From contig JAFYHQ010000040.1 in NCBI GenBank assembly GCA_017539105.1, forward strand, positions 1 to 64,000: a stretch of DNA of 64,000 bases, in the 5' to 3' direction. The DNA is from Erysipelotrichaceae bacterium. GTDB lineage: Bacteria; Bacillota_I; Bacilli_A; Erysipelotrichales; Erysipelotrichaceae. The notes beneath the pieces were generated by a model that saw only the letters and a list, made by a program, of their open reading frames with translations, ran no database searches and was not told the DNA's origin. How positions within the stretch are numbered: the first letter of the stretch is position 1; every line of letters starts with the position of its first letter. The position numbers were made by a program, and so were the translations under genes. Positions 1 to 8,519 of the stretch are shown here, piece after piece.

Positions 1-3000
1 GATTCTCGATTGTAGGTTCAGGGCATCCCATCGCTCTCCACAGGAAGGTAACTACCTGTCCCCTGGTACAGTTGTCGTTAGGAGAGAACTTCGTAGCGCT
101 TGTGCCTGTGGTGATTCCGCTGTCGAATGCCCAGTAGACAGGATTATAGAAATATTTACTGCTGTCTGCAACATCCTTGAATAACACTCTTACATCCTTG
201 GATTCACTGACCAGACCGTCGCAGGTGGCCGTTACGGTCACGATGCCCGCCTTCATTCCTGTCAATGTACCTGTATCATCGATGACTGCCAGAGATTCGT
301 CCGATACGGACCATGTGATTCTGTCAGACAGAGAGTCCATTGTGACATTAAACTGTGCCGTATTGTCGCAGACTACCGTATCCGGACCTTCGATCGAGAA
401 CGCATTCTTGCTGAGAGCCTGAACATCCGTATAGATTTCTCCTTCAAATGCCGCAGTTGCGGTATAGACGTATGCGACATCCGTTTCTTCCATAGAAATC
501 TGCGCACGTACGATTTCCGTATGACTTCCTTCTCTTGCACAGAGGAATCTCGCTGTTGCCTGAGAATAATCTTCATTCCAGTTCCATTCCGATACGGACC
601 AGTCATGTCCCAACGGATCCCCTTCAGTCTCGCCGCATTTGCTGCAGGTCTTCGCTTCCGTACAAGTGGCATCGGTCCACTCGTGATCGCAAGCTACCGT
701 GACGAAGCACTCTGCCGTATGTTCACCATCTTCCGTAATGACGTAAATGGTTGCCGTACCTTTTTCGATTGCCGTCACTTTGCCGTTCTCATCCACGGTG
801 GCGATTGTAGAATCAGAACTCTCCCATAAAACATTCTTGTTCTCGGCATCATCAGGCTTGACATCCGCTATCAGCGTTTCTTCTTCGCCTTCCACGAGAG
901 TCAGCTCGTTTTTATTCAGTTCTACCGATTCTACAGCAACCGGAGCAGTTACAGTCACGTGACAAGTAGCGTATTGACCGCTTAAGCAATACACGATCAC
1001 ATCCGCTTCTCCTCCCGCCAGCGCCGTGACACGGCCATACTGATCGACGCTGATCACTTCCGTATTATATGGATCCGTCATCCAGAACACATCTCTTTGC
1101 GTCGTATCCTCAGGATGCAGGAAGGCGATGAGATCATATTCTTCACCTAATCTGAGATCCAGCTGAGTTTCATTGAGTTCAACCGTTTCAACAGGAATCA
1201 CGACCCCATCATCTATCTTCAGTATCGCTTCGCCGTCATCGTTTGCCCGGATGATATAAGCATCATTATCGCTATAGAATTTGGAATAGGTGCCTTTCCG
1301 ATACAGGCCATCTGTCAGTATCCTGGTTTCCCCTTCCTGAGGTTCATCTTCGACGCTGACACAGATCGTCGCATAGCTTGTCAGTTCAGCATCGATCTTG
1401 ATCGTCTGTCCTTCCGCAAGATAGACATTCCGCGCATCAAGCGTTTCGTCTTCTCCTGAATCAGAACGATGACCGTTTCTCATAATAAACGGAGCACCCG
1501 AGACGGAAAAAGTTCCGTTTTCCGTAAATCTTACGGCGCTTAACGGAACGGATTCCGATGAAAAGCTATACAACTGGCCATCATTATCCATGATCGACCC
1601 GCCGGACATATGGAAAGATCCATCCGGAACATATACTACCGCATTCCCCAGATCATACTGATCATTCGCCAGGAAATCATTGTGATTATCGCGGATCCGT
1701 CCGCCGGACATATTAAAGGTGCTGTCACCGCTGACTGCGACAGTCGCGCTGAAACCTTTCGTATTCATGATAGTGCCGCCTTCGAAATTGAAAGTGGCGC
1801 CATTTGCCAGCCATACCGCGCCAGCCACTCCCATGCATTCCTGTATGGTTCCGTTTTTGATCGTCAGAGTCCCTCCATCCACCATGAACGCGCCGCCGCT
1901 ATCGATAAGCGCCACAGCCCCGGTATCCGCCGGGGTCGGGTATCCGCCTTCGATGATACCGGAAGCGGAACTAGAACTGTCGATGATCGTCAGTTTGCCT
2001 TCTACCCGGAAGACGCTTCCCTTGGTTTCATAATTTTTTTGTTCGGTATAGAGAGCTCTGTCTATGCTGTGGCCATTCAGATCGATCGTGATCTCTTTAT
2101 TGGAAGCGATGAAATATTCGACATCATCAGGGCCTGCCTTATAGTTTTTATTCAGAACGATGGTGTCTCCGTTCTCTGCTTCATCGATCTGTTCCTGAAG
2201 GGAATACCAGATATCATCCCATTGCGCCGTTACAGTAAAGGCTTCCTGCGGTATCCATAAGCTGTATCCCGGGTACAGGATCGAATTGTATCCAGGGACT
2301 CTCCAGCCGATGAATTGTTTTCCTTCAGGAGCCGTAAATCTGCATTCAGGAAGATTATAGCTCTTTCCTTTCAGGAAGGTCACATCCGGCATTTCACCAG
2401 AACCGCCGTTCGCATCAAAGCGGACTCTTATGCCCTGCACTCCGCATATGCACTTGTCGTTAGACTGATTAAAGGCATGTTCGTGGAGCTGCCCTTCGTA
2501 TCCGCAGATCTTGCATACTTCCTGATGCTTTTCTTCTGCGCTCACATTCACATACTTCCAGATATGGTTTTCCTCAATTTCCCACCCGCAGTAGTCGCAG
2601 TGGGCTGAATGGAGCGTCTCGTTGCTCTGGTACTCGATATTTGGATGATCGCAAGGCGCGATATAAATCTTACTGGTCAAGTCGGTCACTTTCTTGAAGG
2701 CATCTGCGGCCCTTTCGGCTTCCAAAGAAATATGGGTACTGCCGTATTTCCACCAGTATACCTTGCACTCAGGATAATCCAATGTACAGGTCGGCTTGCT
2801 TCCGCCCGCGCCTTTACCGATAGGGGCGGCATTTTTACATGCAGTAAAAGCCTGGATGGATCCGCCGGTAATCGTAACCGAACCGCCGCTGGAATGCTGA
2901 GAATTGCCGATACCGGCTCCGCCATCTCCGCTGCCGTCTTCGTGATAATTTTTTTGGCTTCCTGAAGCATAGATCGTTCCACCGCTGATCGTGATGTCAC

Positions 3001-4249
3001 AGCCTGGCGAGTTTCTGCCGCTGCCGATACCTGCGCCTCCGCCATAATTCAGATTCCCGTCCAGCGGATCAGGAGTATCTCCATGAACTTCCCCGCCGTT
3101 GATCGTGATCGTTCCGCCGATCAGATCCTTATTGCTCTTTTCATTCACATCGCAGCCGCTACCGATACCTGCACCGCCGCGCTGTCCGGTTGCCTGCACC
3201 TTGCCGCCATTGATCGTAATCGTTCCGGCACCGCCTTCCGTACCGCCGCCGATGCCTGCGCCAAGGCATATATCGTTGTAGTTATACTCATATTCAAAGG
3301 CGACAGCTGTCACTTCGCCTCCGTTGATGGTAATGGTGCCGCCATTGCCGTATTTTGTGCCATCTCCATCTCCGCCGCCGATAGCCGCAGCTTCCTGCCC
3401 ACCTTCCGCATAGACCTTGCCGCCGTTGATAACGATAGTACCGCCATCGCCTTCGTCGCCTCCACCGATACCTGCGCCAAGCTTTCCGCCGTAGGCATTC
3501 ACTTTACCGCCATTGATCGTGATATGGCTGTTGACATTGCCATCATTTGGATTGTCTCCGCTGCCGATACCTGCAGCATCGGAACCGCCGTAAGCGTTGA
3601 CGGTCGTTTTGTATTTGTTGTTGATTACTATGGTGCCGGCACTGGAAAGATCTCCGCCTCCGATACCTGCGCCATACTTTCCGCCATAGGCATACACGGT
3701 ACCTCCGTTGATCGTGATACTGCTATTCACGTTACCATCGCTTGGCTCATTGCCTCCGCCGATAGCAGCAGCATCGGAACCGCCGTAAACGGTAATGACT
3801 CCGCCATTGATGACGATCGTTCCGCAGGGACCATTGTTCTCTCCGCCCAGACCTGCATGCTTGCTGACTTTTTCCTCGTTGAGAATGAGTTTTCCGGTAC
3901 TGCCTGACTGCCCGTAGATATACAGCACACTTCCCGGACTGACCGTGAGCCCTTTCGTTATCGTCAGAGAACTGCCATCCGGAATGATGATATACGCATC
4001 GCCATCCACTACCTGACGTTCGTCACGAATCACAACATTGCCATCTACGACATTCCAGCCGTAGATTTTATCGTTCCACCAAGCCGCATCGAACGAATGA
4101 TAGCCTGTGCACGTCTGCGGGTCGCCGTTTTCATCGATAAAAGAAACCGGACCGTAAACAAAAGCACGAACAGGAGATACCGGCATCACGCACAGTACCA
4201 GCAATACAGGTATGATAGTTGATAATACTCTCGTTAAAAATGATTTCAT
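1..4249 (-). CDS. SLH-domain surface protein with glycine-rich repeats (C-terminus cut by window edge)
   Basis: An open frame runs from ATG at 4249, with AAAGGA upstream, to the window edge: 1,416 codons without a stop. Residues 1-29 form a signal peptide. From about residue 100 to 430 there are roughly nine units built on TINGG...GGAGIGGG, a pattern seen in beta-helix-like secreted proteins. A Listeria-Bacteroides type repeat (FDANGGSG...GWRV) lies near 605-660. Two bacterial Ig-like (Big_2) domains follow near 1020-1185, then a CxxC-paired segment (HEWTDATC...CSKCG) near 1190, a third Ig-like domain, and at least one SLH domain from about 1353. This is an exported wall-attached protein; ligand unknown. 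Its end resembles the SLH part of the gene at 28489. The window cuts the SLH region, so the number of SLH domains is unknown. Confidence 0.9.
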   Translation of the reverse strand, partial: MKSFLTRVLSTIIPVLLVLCVMPVSPVRAFVYGPVSFIDENGDPQTCTGYHSFDAAWWNDKIYGWNVVDGNVVIRDERQVVDGDAYIIIPDGSSLTITKGLTVSPGSVLYIYGQSGSTGKLILNEEKVSKHAGLGGENNGPCGTIVINGGVITVYGGSDAAAIGGGNEPSDGNVNSSITINGGTVYAYGGKYGAGIGGGDLSSAGTIVINNKYKTTVNAYGGSDAAGIGSGDNPNDGNVNSHITINGGKVNAYGGKLGAGIGGGDEGDGGTIVINGGKVYAEGGQEAAAIGGGDGDGTKYGNGGTITINGGEVTAVAFEYEYNYNDICLGAGIGGGTEGGAGTITINGGKVQATGQRGGAGIGSGCDVNEKSNKDLIGGTITINGGEVHGDTPDPLDGNLNYGGGAGIGSGRNSPGCDITISGGTIYASGSQKNYHEDGSGDGGAGIGNSQHSSGGSVTITGGSIQAFTACKNAAPIGKGAGGSKPTCTLDYPECKVYWWKYGSTHISLEAERAADAFKKVTDLTSKIYIAPCDHPNIEYQSNETLHSAHCDYCGWEIEENHIWKYVNVSAEEKHQEVCKICGYEGQLHEHAFNQSNDKCICGVQGIRVRFDANGGSGEMPDVTFLKGKSYNLPECRFTAPEGKQFIGWRVPGYNSILYPGYSLWIPQEAFTVTAQWDDIWYSLQEQIDEAENGDTIVLNKNYKAGPDDVEYFIASNKEITIDLNGHSIDRALYTEQKNYETKGSVFRVEGKLTIIDSSSSASGIIEGGYPTPADTGAVALIDSGGAFMVDGGTLTIKNGTIQECMGVAGAVWLANGATFNFEGGTIMNTKGFSATVAVSGDSTFNMSGGRIRDNHNDFLANDQYDLGNAVVYVPDGSFHMSGGSIMDNDGQLYSFSSESVPLSAVRFTENGTFSVSGAPFIMRNGHRSDSGEDETLDARNVYLAEGQTIKIDAELTSYATICVSVEDEPQEGETRILTDGLYRKGTYSKFYSDNDAYIIRANDDGEAILKIDDGVVIPVETVELNETQLDLRLGEEYDLIAFLHPEDTTQRDVFWMTDPYNTEVISVDQYGRVTALAGGEADVIVYCLSGQYATCHVTVTAPVAVESVELNKNELTLVEGEEETLIADVKPDDAENKNVLWESSDSTIATVDENGKVTAIEKGTATIYVITEDGEHTAECFVTVACDHEWTDATCTEAKTCSKCGETEGDPLGHDWSVSEWNWNEDYSQATARFLCAREGSHTEIVRAQISMEETDVAYVYTATAAFEGEIYTDVQALSKNAFSIEGPDTVVCDNTAQFNVTMDSLSDRITWSVSDESLAVIDDTGTLTGMKAGIVTVTATCDGLVSESKDVRVLFKDVADSSKYFYNPVYWAFDSGITTGTSATKFSPNDNCTRGQVVTFLWRAMGCPEPTIEN

Positions 4250-4363
4250 AATAATATCCTTTAATGAAGTGGCTTCCGTTTAGAAGGAACGATCGTTCCG
4301 TGATAAAAAGCACTTCGCTTCTTTATTTATGCTATCATTTTTTATTACATAAAATATATATTT

Positions 4364-4390
4364 TAAAGGCAGCTTCCTGCTGCCTTGCGT
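4364..4390 (-). terminator. Terminator after the S-component gene
   Basis: On the minus strand AAGGCAGC and GCTGCCTT form an 8-bp stem with a 5-base loop just after the stop at 4391, followed by a T/A-rich tail. The tail is not a clean T-run, so strength is uncertain. Confidence 0.6.
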
Positions 4391-4903
4391 TTATATCAGA
4401 TGCGCTTTCTTGAGCCGGACCACCAGGATCGGGATCAGAACCAGCTGAATGATGATGCCCGGAATCGCCGTTACAAACGCTGCCGAGATCCAGGCATTCA
4501 TGGAATAAGATCCGGCCTTGAAGACCAGATAATTCAGGATGCCATAAGTGATCCTTCCGCAAAGCATCGCCAGGATCAGCACGACAAGCGCTTTGACGTA
4601 GTCGTTCTTGATCTTGATGATCTTGTTGAAGATGCCGGTCATCAGGCCATAGACGGCCAGTTCGCAGATCATGCCAGGCAGTACAGGTGTCGGAGGCATG
4701 CCGAAGATGAAGTGGGACAGGACAGGTGTCAGGATTCCGCAAAGCATACCCAGGAACGGTCCGACCGCATATCCGGAAATCAGTACCGGAATATGCATAG
4801 GCAGAAAGATGCTTCCGGCATTCGGGATCATATGGAATGCCTGAGGAAGTACGACACCGATCGCGATAAACAGAGCTGTTAAGACGAGTTGTTTGGTTTT
4901 CAT
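4391..4903 (-). CDS. ECF transporter S component (substrate unassigned)
   Basis: 170-residue integral membrane protein with about five or six hydrophobic segments, typical in size and pattern of substrate-capture (S) subunits of energy-coupling factor importers, which need a shared EcfA/EcfA'/EcfT module not present here. The N-terminal part (MKTKQLVLTALFIAIGVVLP, then a HMIPNAG loop) fits the ECF_trnsprt family. I start it at 4903 because GGAGGG lies 4 bases upstream; the longer frame to 4981 runs through a leader hairpin. It follows DUF3842 by 117 bases and may be controlled by that hairpin. A folate, pantothenate or other vitamin substrate is possible; sequence alone does not decide. Confidence 0.82.
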   Translation of the reverse strand: MKTKQLVLTALFIAIGVVLPQAFHMIPNAGSIFLPMHIPVLISGYAVGPFLGMLCGILTPVLSHFIFGMPPTPVLPGMICELAVYGLMTGIFNKIIKIKNDYVKALVVLILAMLCGRITYGILNYLVFKAGSYSMNAWISAAFVTAIPGIIIQLVLIPILVVRLKKAHLI

Positions 4904-4909
4904 GTTTCC

Positions 4910-4958
4910 CTCCAAAAATAAAAGATATCCTTTTCTTCCTTCTGGAAAAGTGATATCT
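4910..4958 (-). promoter_or_regulatory. Attenuator-like hairpin in the leader of the S-component gene
   Basis: On the minus strand AGATATC plus CTTTTCC pairs with GGAA/AAAAG plus GATATCT around an AGAA loop, followed by TTTTATTTTT and then directly by the GGAGGG ribosome site. No promoter can fit between the T-run and the ribosome site, so if the hairpin terminates, expression of the gene depends on read-through. A further GATATC and a GGAAGT upstream could make a competing pairing. I could not match the leader to a riboswitch class. Confidence 0.55.
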
Positions 4959-5020
4959 TCCTGATATCGTTGTGTAAACAATGCTTAAGACTTCTGCCTG
5001 ATGTTCTACTTCCTGTAAAA

Positions 5021-5428
5021 CTATTTCATTATATCACGGATCATAGCGATCGCTTCATCGATCAGCTCGCCCGTCGATTTATCCTGTGCGCCTGCGACGA
5101 GGACTTCACATTTGTTTAGTGGGATGAGAATCTTGGTGGCATTGGAGGATCCGACTGCCTGCGCCATGGCCGATGTCACTTCTCCCAGCAAGGCATCGGG
5201 GATAATGATTCCGATCGGACCTACGATCAGGTCTGCGCTCTTGCATCCCACGATGACCGCGTTCTCTCCGGTGGCGGCTTCATCCGCTCCCGCCTTCAAC
5301 ATGTTCGTAGTAGCAGCTGAATTGGTTCCGATTGCCCGTACAGAAACCTCAGGGAACGACTCTTTGATGCTCTTTACCAGCAGTTTTCCGACATTGCCGC
5401 CCTGTCCGTCGATCACGATCATTTTCAT
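5021..5428 (-). CDS. DUF3842 family protein
   Basis: 135-residue soluble protein starting MKMIVIDGQGGNVGK, which gives a nucleotide-binding-like beta-strand and glycine loop; the rest (IVGPIGIIIPDALLGEVT) matches the pattern of the DUF3842 family of Firmicutes. Function is unknown. The ATG directly follows the TAG of the upstream lipoprotein gene, and a GGGGTGA ribosome site lies inside that gene, so the two are translationally linked. Genes of this family are often found beside ECF S-component genes, as here, which hints at a role with vitamin or cofactor uptake; that is inference. Confidence 0.8.
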   Translation of the reverse strand: MKMIVIDGQGGNVGKLLVKSIKESFPEVSVRAIGTNSAATTNMLKAGADEAATGENAVIVGCKSADLIVGPIGIIIPDALLGEVTSAMAQAVGSSNATKILIPLNKCEVLVAGAQDKSTGELIDEAIAMIRDIMK

Positions 5429-6157
5429 CTAGTTCACCCCGAAAAACGCTTTGAACTGCGTTTCTTCATCCTTCAGAATCTCTTCGCTCAGTTCGTTTCT
5501 GGCATCCTCCTGCAGATTGGAAATGCCGGTCGTGAATCTGATTGCTTCGCCGTTTTCGATATACAGGAAATTTGGCGCATAGATCCGTTTTTCTCCGACC
5601 TGTATCTCTTCTTCATCCACAGTTAACGTATAGTCTTCCAGAAGATCTCCCCACCGTTTCAGCAGTTCCTGATACTCTTTCGGACCTTCCAGGACCTGTA
5701 CCAGCTGCCCGTCTTCATACTTGTACTGATCCCTTAAGACTTCGTTGTGGTCATCATCCCAGATCTGTATGTAGTAGATCTTGCCGATATCCGCTTCTTT
5801 TGCGATCTCGATGGCTTTTTCGATGACGCTGCGGCACCATGGACACATCTCATCGCCGATGTATACATAGAAAGATTCCTTGTTGCGGATCTTTTCAAGG
5901 ATCTCGGATGCTGTCACTTCGATAAAAGGATTGTCTTCCGGAATCGTAATGGAACGATATTCCTTTCCGGAAGCGTTTGTCTTTCCATTCAAAGATTCGT
6001 AAGCCTCCTTAAAAGACAGATGTGCCGTATCATACTGCCCGTCATCGCAGTCATCGATCAGATCGCAGCCATGCACAGGCTTGTTTGGCTTCTGTTCTTT
6101 CGTGCAGCCGCATAAGATAAATATAATGCTTAATAGGATCAGGATTCTTTTCATCAT
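5429..6157 (-). CDS. Thioredoxin-fold lipoprotein with CPWC motif
   Basis: 242 residues. The N-terminus is a lipoprotein signal with lipobox LCGC (Cys18), so the mature protein is tethered outside the membrane. A CPWC redox motif sits at residues 105-108 after a beta-strand (FYVYIGDEM), and the downstream PNFLYIENGE segment fits the cis-Pro loop area of a thioredoxin-like fold. Expected role: thiol-disulfide exchange outside the cell. Its start overlaps the stop of the S-component gene upstream by 4 bases (ATGA type), and its TAG abuts the DUF3842 start, so it belongs to the cysK operon. Substrate unknown; placement in a cysteine operon suggests handling of a thiol or disulfide. Confidence 0.82.
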   Translation of the reverse strand: MMKRILILLSIIFILCGCTKEQKPNKPVHGCDLIDDCDDGQYDTAHLSFKEAYESLNGKTNASGKEYRSITIPEDNPFIEVTASEILEKIRNKESFYVYIGDEMCPWCRSVIEKAIEIAKEADIGKIYYIQIWDDDHNEVLRDQYKYEDGQLVQVLEGPKEYQELLKRWGDLLEDYTLTVDEEEIQVGEKRIYAPNFLYIENGEAIRFTTGISNLQEDARNELSEEILKDEETQFKAFFGVN

Positions 6158-6723
6158 TCAGGTACCTTGCTCAAAAATGTCTTATACAATGCCAGATATA
6201 AAATGACTGCCACGAAGACACAGACCACCGCATTGATGGCTGTCGCCCCTGCGACCCAGGTCGCAATGATCTTGGCGGCTTCCTGCGGAATGCCAAGAAT
6301 ATACTGGCGGTAAAGATAACCGACGATCGGATCGAAGATCACATTGAAACCAAGCCCTGCCACGGCAGAAATCGCTGCAGCCTTTATGATGTCTTTGCGT
6401 TCCGTTTTCTGTTGCAGGCCAAGCTTTCTGGCAACCGTTCCGGCAATGAAGCCGATCATGAATTTCAAAATAAATGTCTTCGGTGCGGAAGTGATATAGC
6501 GGGGATCGATCAGATCGGCAATCGACAGTCCGATCGCTCCGGCCAGACCTCCATATACAGGTCCGAGAAACCATGAAGAAAGCACCACGACCGCATTCGC
6601 GATATGGATCGCGGTAGAAGTTCCTGCCGTGATCGGAATCGTGATCTTTCCATAAGTGAAAGCGACATAGTTGATGACCGCAAACATTGCCGCATAGACC
6701 AGTTTTCTCGTTTTATTGTTCAT
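6154..6723 (-). CDS. ECF transporter S component in the cysteine operon
   Basis: 189-residue membrane protein with about five or six transmembrane segments. The motif SSWFLGPVYGGLAGAIGLSI and the following DLIDPRYITSAPKTFILKF are characteristic of a subgroup of ECF S components. It should bind a small molecule and dock on the shared ECF ATPase module. It overlaps the 3' end of the serine acetyltransferase gene by 11 bases and the next lipoprotein by 4 bases, so it is part of the cysteine-attenuated transcript. That context makes a sulfur-containing substrate or a PLP-type cofactor reasonable guesses, but neither is shown by the sequence. Confidence 0.82.
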   Translation of the reverse strand: MNNKTRKLVYAAMFAVINYVAFTYGKITIPITAGTSTAIHIANAVVVLSSWFLGPVYGGLAGAIGLSIADLIDPRYITSAPKTFILKFMIGFIAGTVARKLGLQQKTERKDIIKAAAISAVAGLGFNVIFDPIVGYLYRQYILGIPQEAAKIIATWVAGATAINAVVCVFVAVILYLALYKTFLSKVPE

Positions 6724-7492
6724 CTCTCTTATTATCTCCCTTTGTGCTGGAAGTAATCAAGGCATCCGCATGGATGGTCGAACCGTCTGCCACAAAGGTA
6801 TCGCCACCCAGAATGGTCGCGTTCGCATAAAGCGTGACGTGATTGCCGATGTTGGGATGACGTTTCCAGCCTTTCTGCAGATGTCCGTTCTCGTCTTCCT
6901 TGAAGCGTTTGACACCCAGTGTTACACCATGATACATACGTACATTGTCGCCGACAACTGTTGTTTCACCGATGACGATACCCTGTCCGTGGTCGATGCA
7001 GAAGGATTCTCCGATCTGCGCGCCCGGATGGATGTCGATGGCAGTCGTTTCCCTACCCAGTTCTCCGATGACTCTGGCAAGGATAGGTATGCCTAACGTA
7101 TACAGCTCATGGGCAATGCGGTAATGGAAGATCGCATAGAAGCCCGGATAGGAAAGGATGACTTCGGTATAAGCCTTGCAGGCAGGGTCGCCATAGTAGA
7201 TGGCTTCCACATCTTTATAGAGCTTTCTTTGAATCTCCGGCAGGGCTTCCAGGAAACGCGTGATGATGGTTTCGTCATCAGAAAGCTTGGCGATTTCTTT
7301 GCCCAGTTTATCTTCGATCGAATCCAGCAGCGCTTCCCGGTCGATTTCTTCTTCCGTGAAGTACCTTCCAAACAGCAGTAGACGGAGTTCATTCAACGCT
7401 TCCTTGATGTTTCCGACATTCAAGGTATAATCCGTTTCCACGAATCCTTCGTAACGTTCGCTGATCTGATTTGCGAGTTCTTTCTTATCCAT
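6713..7492 (-). CDS. cysE: Serine O-acetyltransferase, EpsC type
   Basis: 259 residues. Makes O-acetyl-L-serine from serine and acetyl-CoA, the step before cysteine synthase. The N-terminal half is helical; the C-terminal half has left-handed beta-helix hexapeptide repeats. The catalytic pair is visible as Asp153 in DIHPGA and His168 in IDHGQG, followed by GIVIGET and the YHGVTLG turn. The length and the start fit the EpsC subgroup, which has a longer N-terminal region than short SATs. It lies 3 bases after the cysK stop, so it is co-transcribed with cysK under the poly-Cys leader. Confidence 0.93.
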   Translation of the reverse strand: MDKKELANQISERYEGFVETDYTLNVGNIKEALNELRLLLFGRYFTEEEIDREALLDSIEDKLGKEIAKLSDDETIITRFLEALPEIQRKLYKDVEAIYYGDPACKAYTEVILSYPGFYAIFHYRIAHELYTLGIPILARVIGELGRETTAIDIHPGAQIGESFCIDHGQGIVIGETTVVGDNVRMYHGVTLGVKRFKEDENGHLQKGWKRHPNIGNHVTLYANATILGGDTFVADGSTIHADALITSSTKGDNKRDEQ

Positions 7493-7495
7493 AAT

Positions 7496-8431
7496 CTACT
7501 CCTCACTGAACATGGCAGTCGATAAATAACGGTCTCCGGAATCCGGCAGGATGACCACGATATTCTTGCCTGCGTTTTCTTCTTTCTTTGCCAGCTGTAT
7601 GCTTGCCCATAATGCCGCTCCGGCTGAGATGCCTACCAGCAGTCCTTCTTTCTTTCCGAACAAGGCGGCTGTTTCGATTGCATCTTCGTTGACGACACGG
7701 ATGACTTCATCATAGATATCTGTATCCAGTACGCTTGGAATGAAGTTGGCTCCGATGCCTTGAATCGCATGAGGACCGGCTTTGCCTCCTGAAAGAAGAG
7801 GCGAACTGTCCGGTTCGACCGCAACGACTTTCACATTCGGGTTCTTTTCCTTGAGATAACGTCCCGTTCCGGTGATCGTACCGCCTGTGCCTACGCCTGC
7901 AACCAGGATGTCGACAGTCCCATCGGTATCGTTCCAAATCTCCGGTCCGGTCGTTTCATAGTGCGCCTTCCAGTTGGCAGGATTGTCGAACTGGGCAGGG
8001 ATGAATGAATCAGGAATATCTCTTGCGAGTTCGTCGGCTTTCTCGATCGCTCCGGCCATGCCCTTGGCTCCTTCGCTTAAAACGATTTCCGCGCCATAGG
8101 CTTTGATCAGCTTCCGTCTCTCGATCGAGAAGGTCTCTGGCATGACGATGATGACCCGATAGCCTTTCGAAGTGCCTACCGCAGCCAGACCGATACCGGT
8201 ATTTCCCGAGGTCGGTTCGATGATGACGGAACCTTCCTTGAGGATTCCTTTCGCTTCCGCGTCCTCGATCATCGAACGGGCGATGCGGTCTTTGATCGAT
8301 CCGGTCGCATTGAAATACTCCAGTTTTCCGATGAGTCTGGCTTTGAGATCATATTCTTTTTCAAGGTGTTTGAGTTCCAGCAATGGCGTATTGCCGATGA
8401 GTTCTAATGTATTGGTTTTAATATTTGTCAT
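7496..8431 (-). CDS. cysK: Cysteine synthase A (O-acetylserine sulfhydrylase)
   Basis: 311 residues, the usual size for CysK. PLP enzyme that replaces the acetyl group of O-acetylserine with sulfide to give cysteine. The PLP lysine is Lys47 in ATGSIKDR; TSGNTG (74-79) is the substrate-binding loop and GVGTGGTITG the phosphate-binding loop. I start it at 8431, where GGAAGGA lies upstream; the longer frame to 8494 runs back through a terminator stem and is not credible. First structural gene of the operon, 30 bases downstream of an intrinsic terminator that can be replaced by an antiterminator pairing with the leader ORF. Confidence 0.95.
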   Translation of the reverse strand: MTNIKTNTLELIGNTPLLELKHLEKEYDLKARLIGKLEYFNATGSIKDRIARSMIEDAEAKGILKEGSVIIEPTSGNTGIGLAAVGTSKGYRVIIVMPETFSIERRKLIKAYGAEIVLSEGAKGMAGAIEKADELARDIPDSFIPAQFDNPANWKAHYETTGPEIWNDTDGTVDILVAGVGTGGTITGTGRYLKEKNPNVKVVAVEPDSSPLLSGGKAGPHAIQGIGANFIPSVLDTDIYDEVIRVVNEDAIETAALFGKKEGLLVGISAGAALWASIQLAKKEENAGKNIVVILPDSGDRYLSTAMFSEE

Positions 8432-8460
8432 ATATTTATCCTTCCTTAAAGTGCTGACGG

Positions 8461-8492
8461 TAAAATAAAATCCAGGATACGAACCCTGGATC
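8461..8492 (-). terminator. Attenuator terminator ahead of cysK
   Basis: On the minus strand ATCCAGGG...CCTGGAT folds to a 7-bp perfect stem, extendable by G-T and T-A pairs to 9 bp with a TCGT loop, followed by TTTTATTTTA. The 5' arm (GATCCAGG, 8485-8492) can instead pair perfectly over 8 bases with CCTGGATC at 8541-8548 inside the leader ORF, giving a mutually exclusive antiterminator. Confidence 0.85.
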
Positions 8493-8519
8493 ACTTATCG
8501 AAATTGAGGAATGCTTGTA

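Noticed and set aside
3083-3907. Plus-strand frame of 274 residues across the surface-protein gene
   Set aside because: It is the complement of the Gly-rich repeats; the minus-strand frame has signal peptide, ribosome site and known domains.
4904-5020. THF riboswitch ahead of the S-component gene
   Set aside because: Only short words agree; the conserved 3' half of that class is missing, so I call it an unassigned leader.
8432-8494. 63-base N-terminal extension of cysK to ATG at 8494
   Set aside because: It would translate the terminator stem; GGAAGGA at the inner ATG is the true signal.
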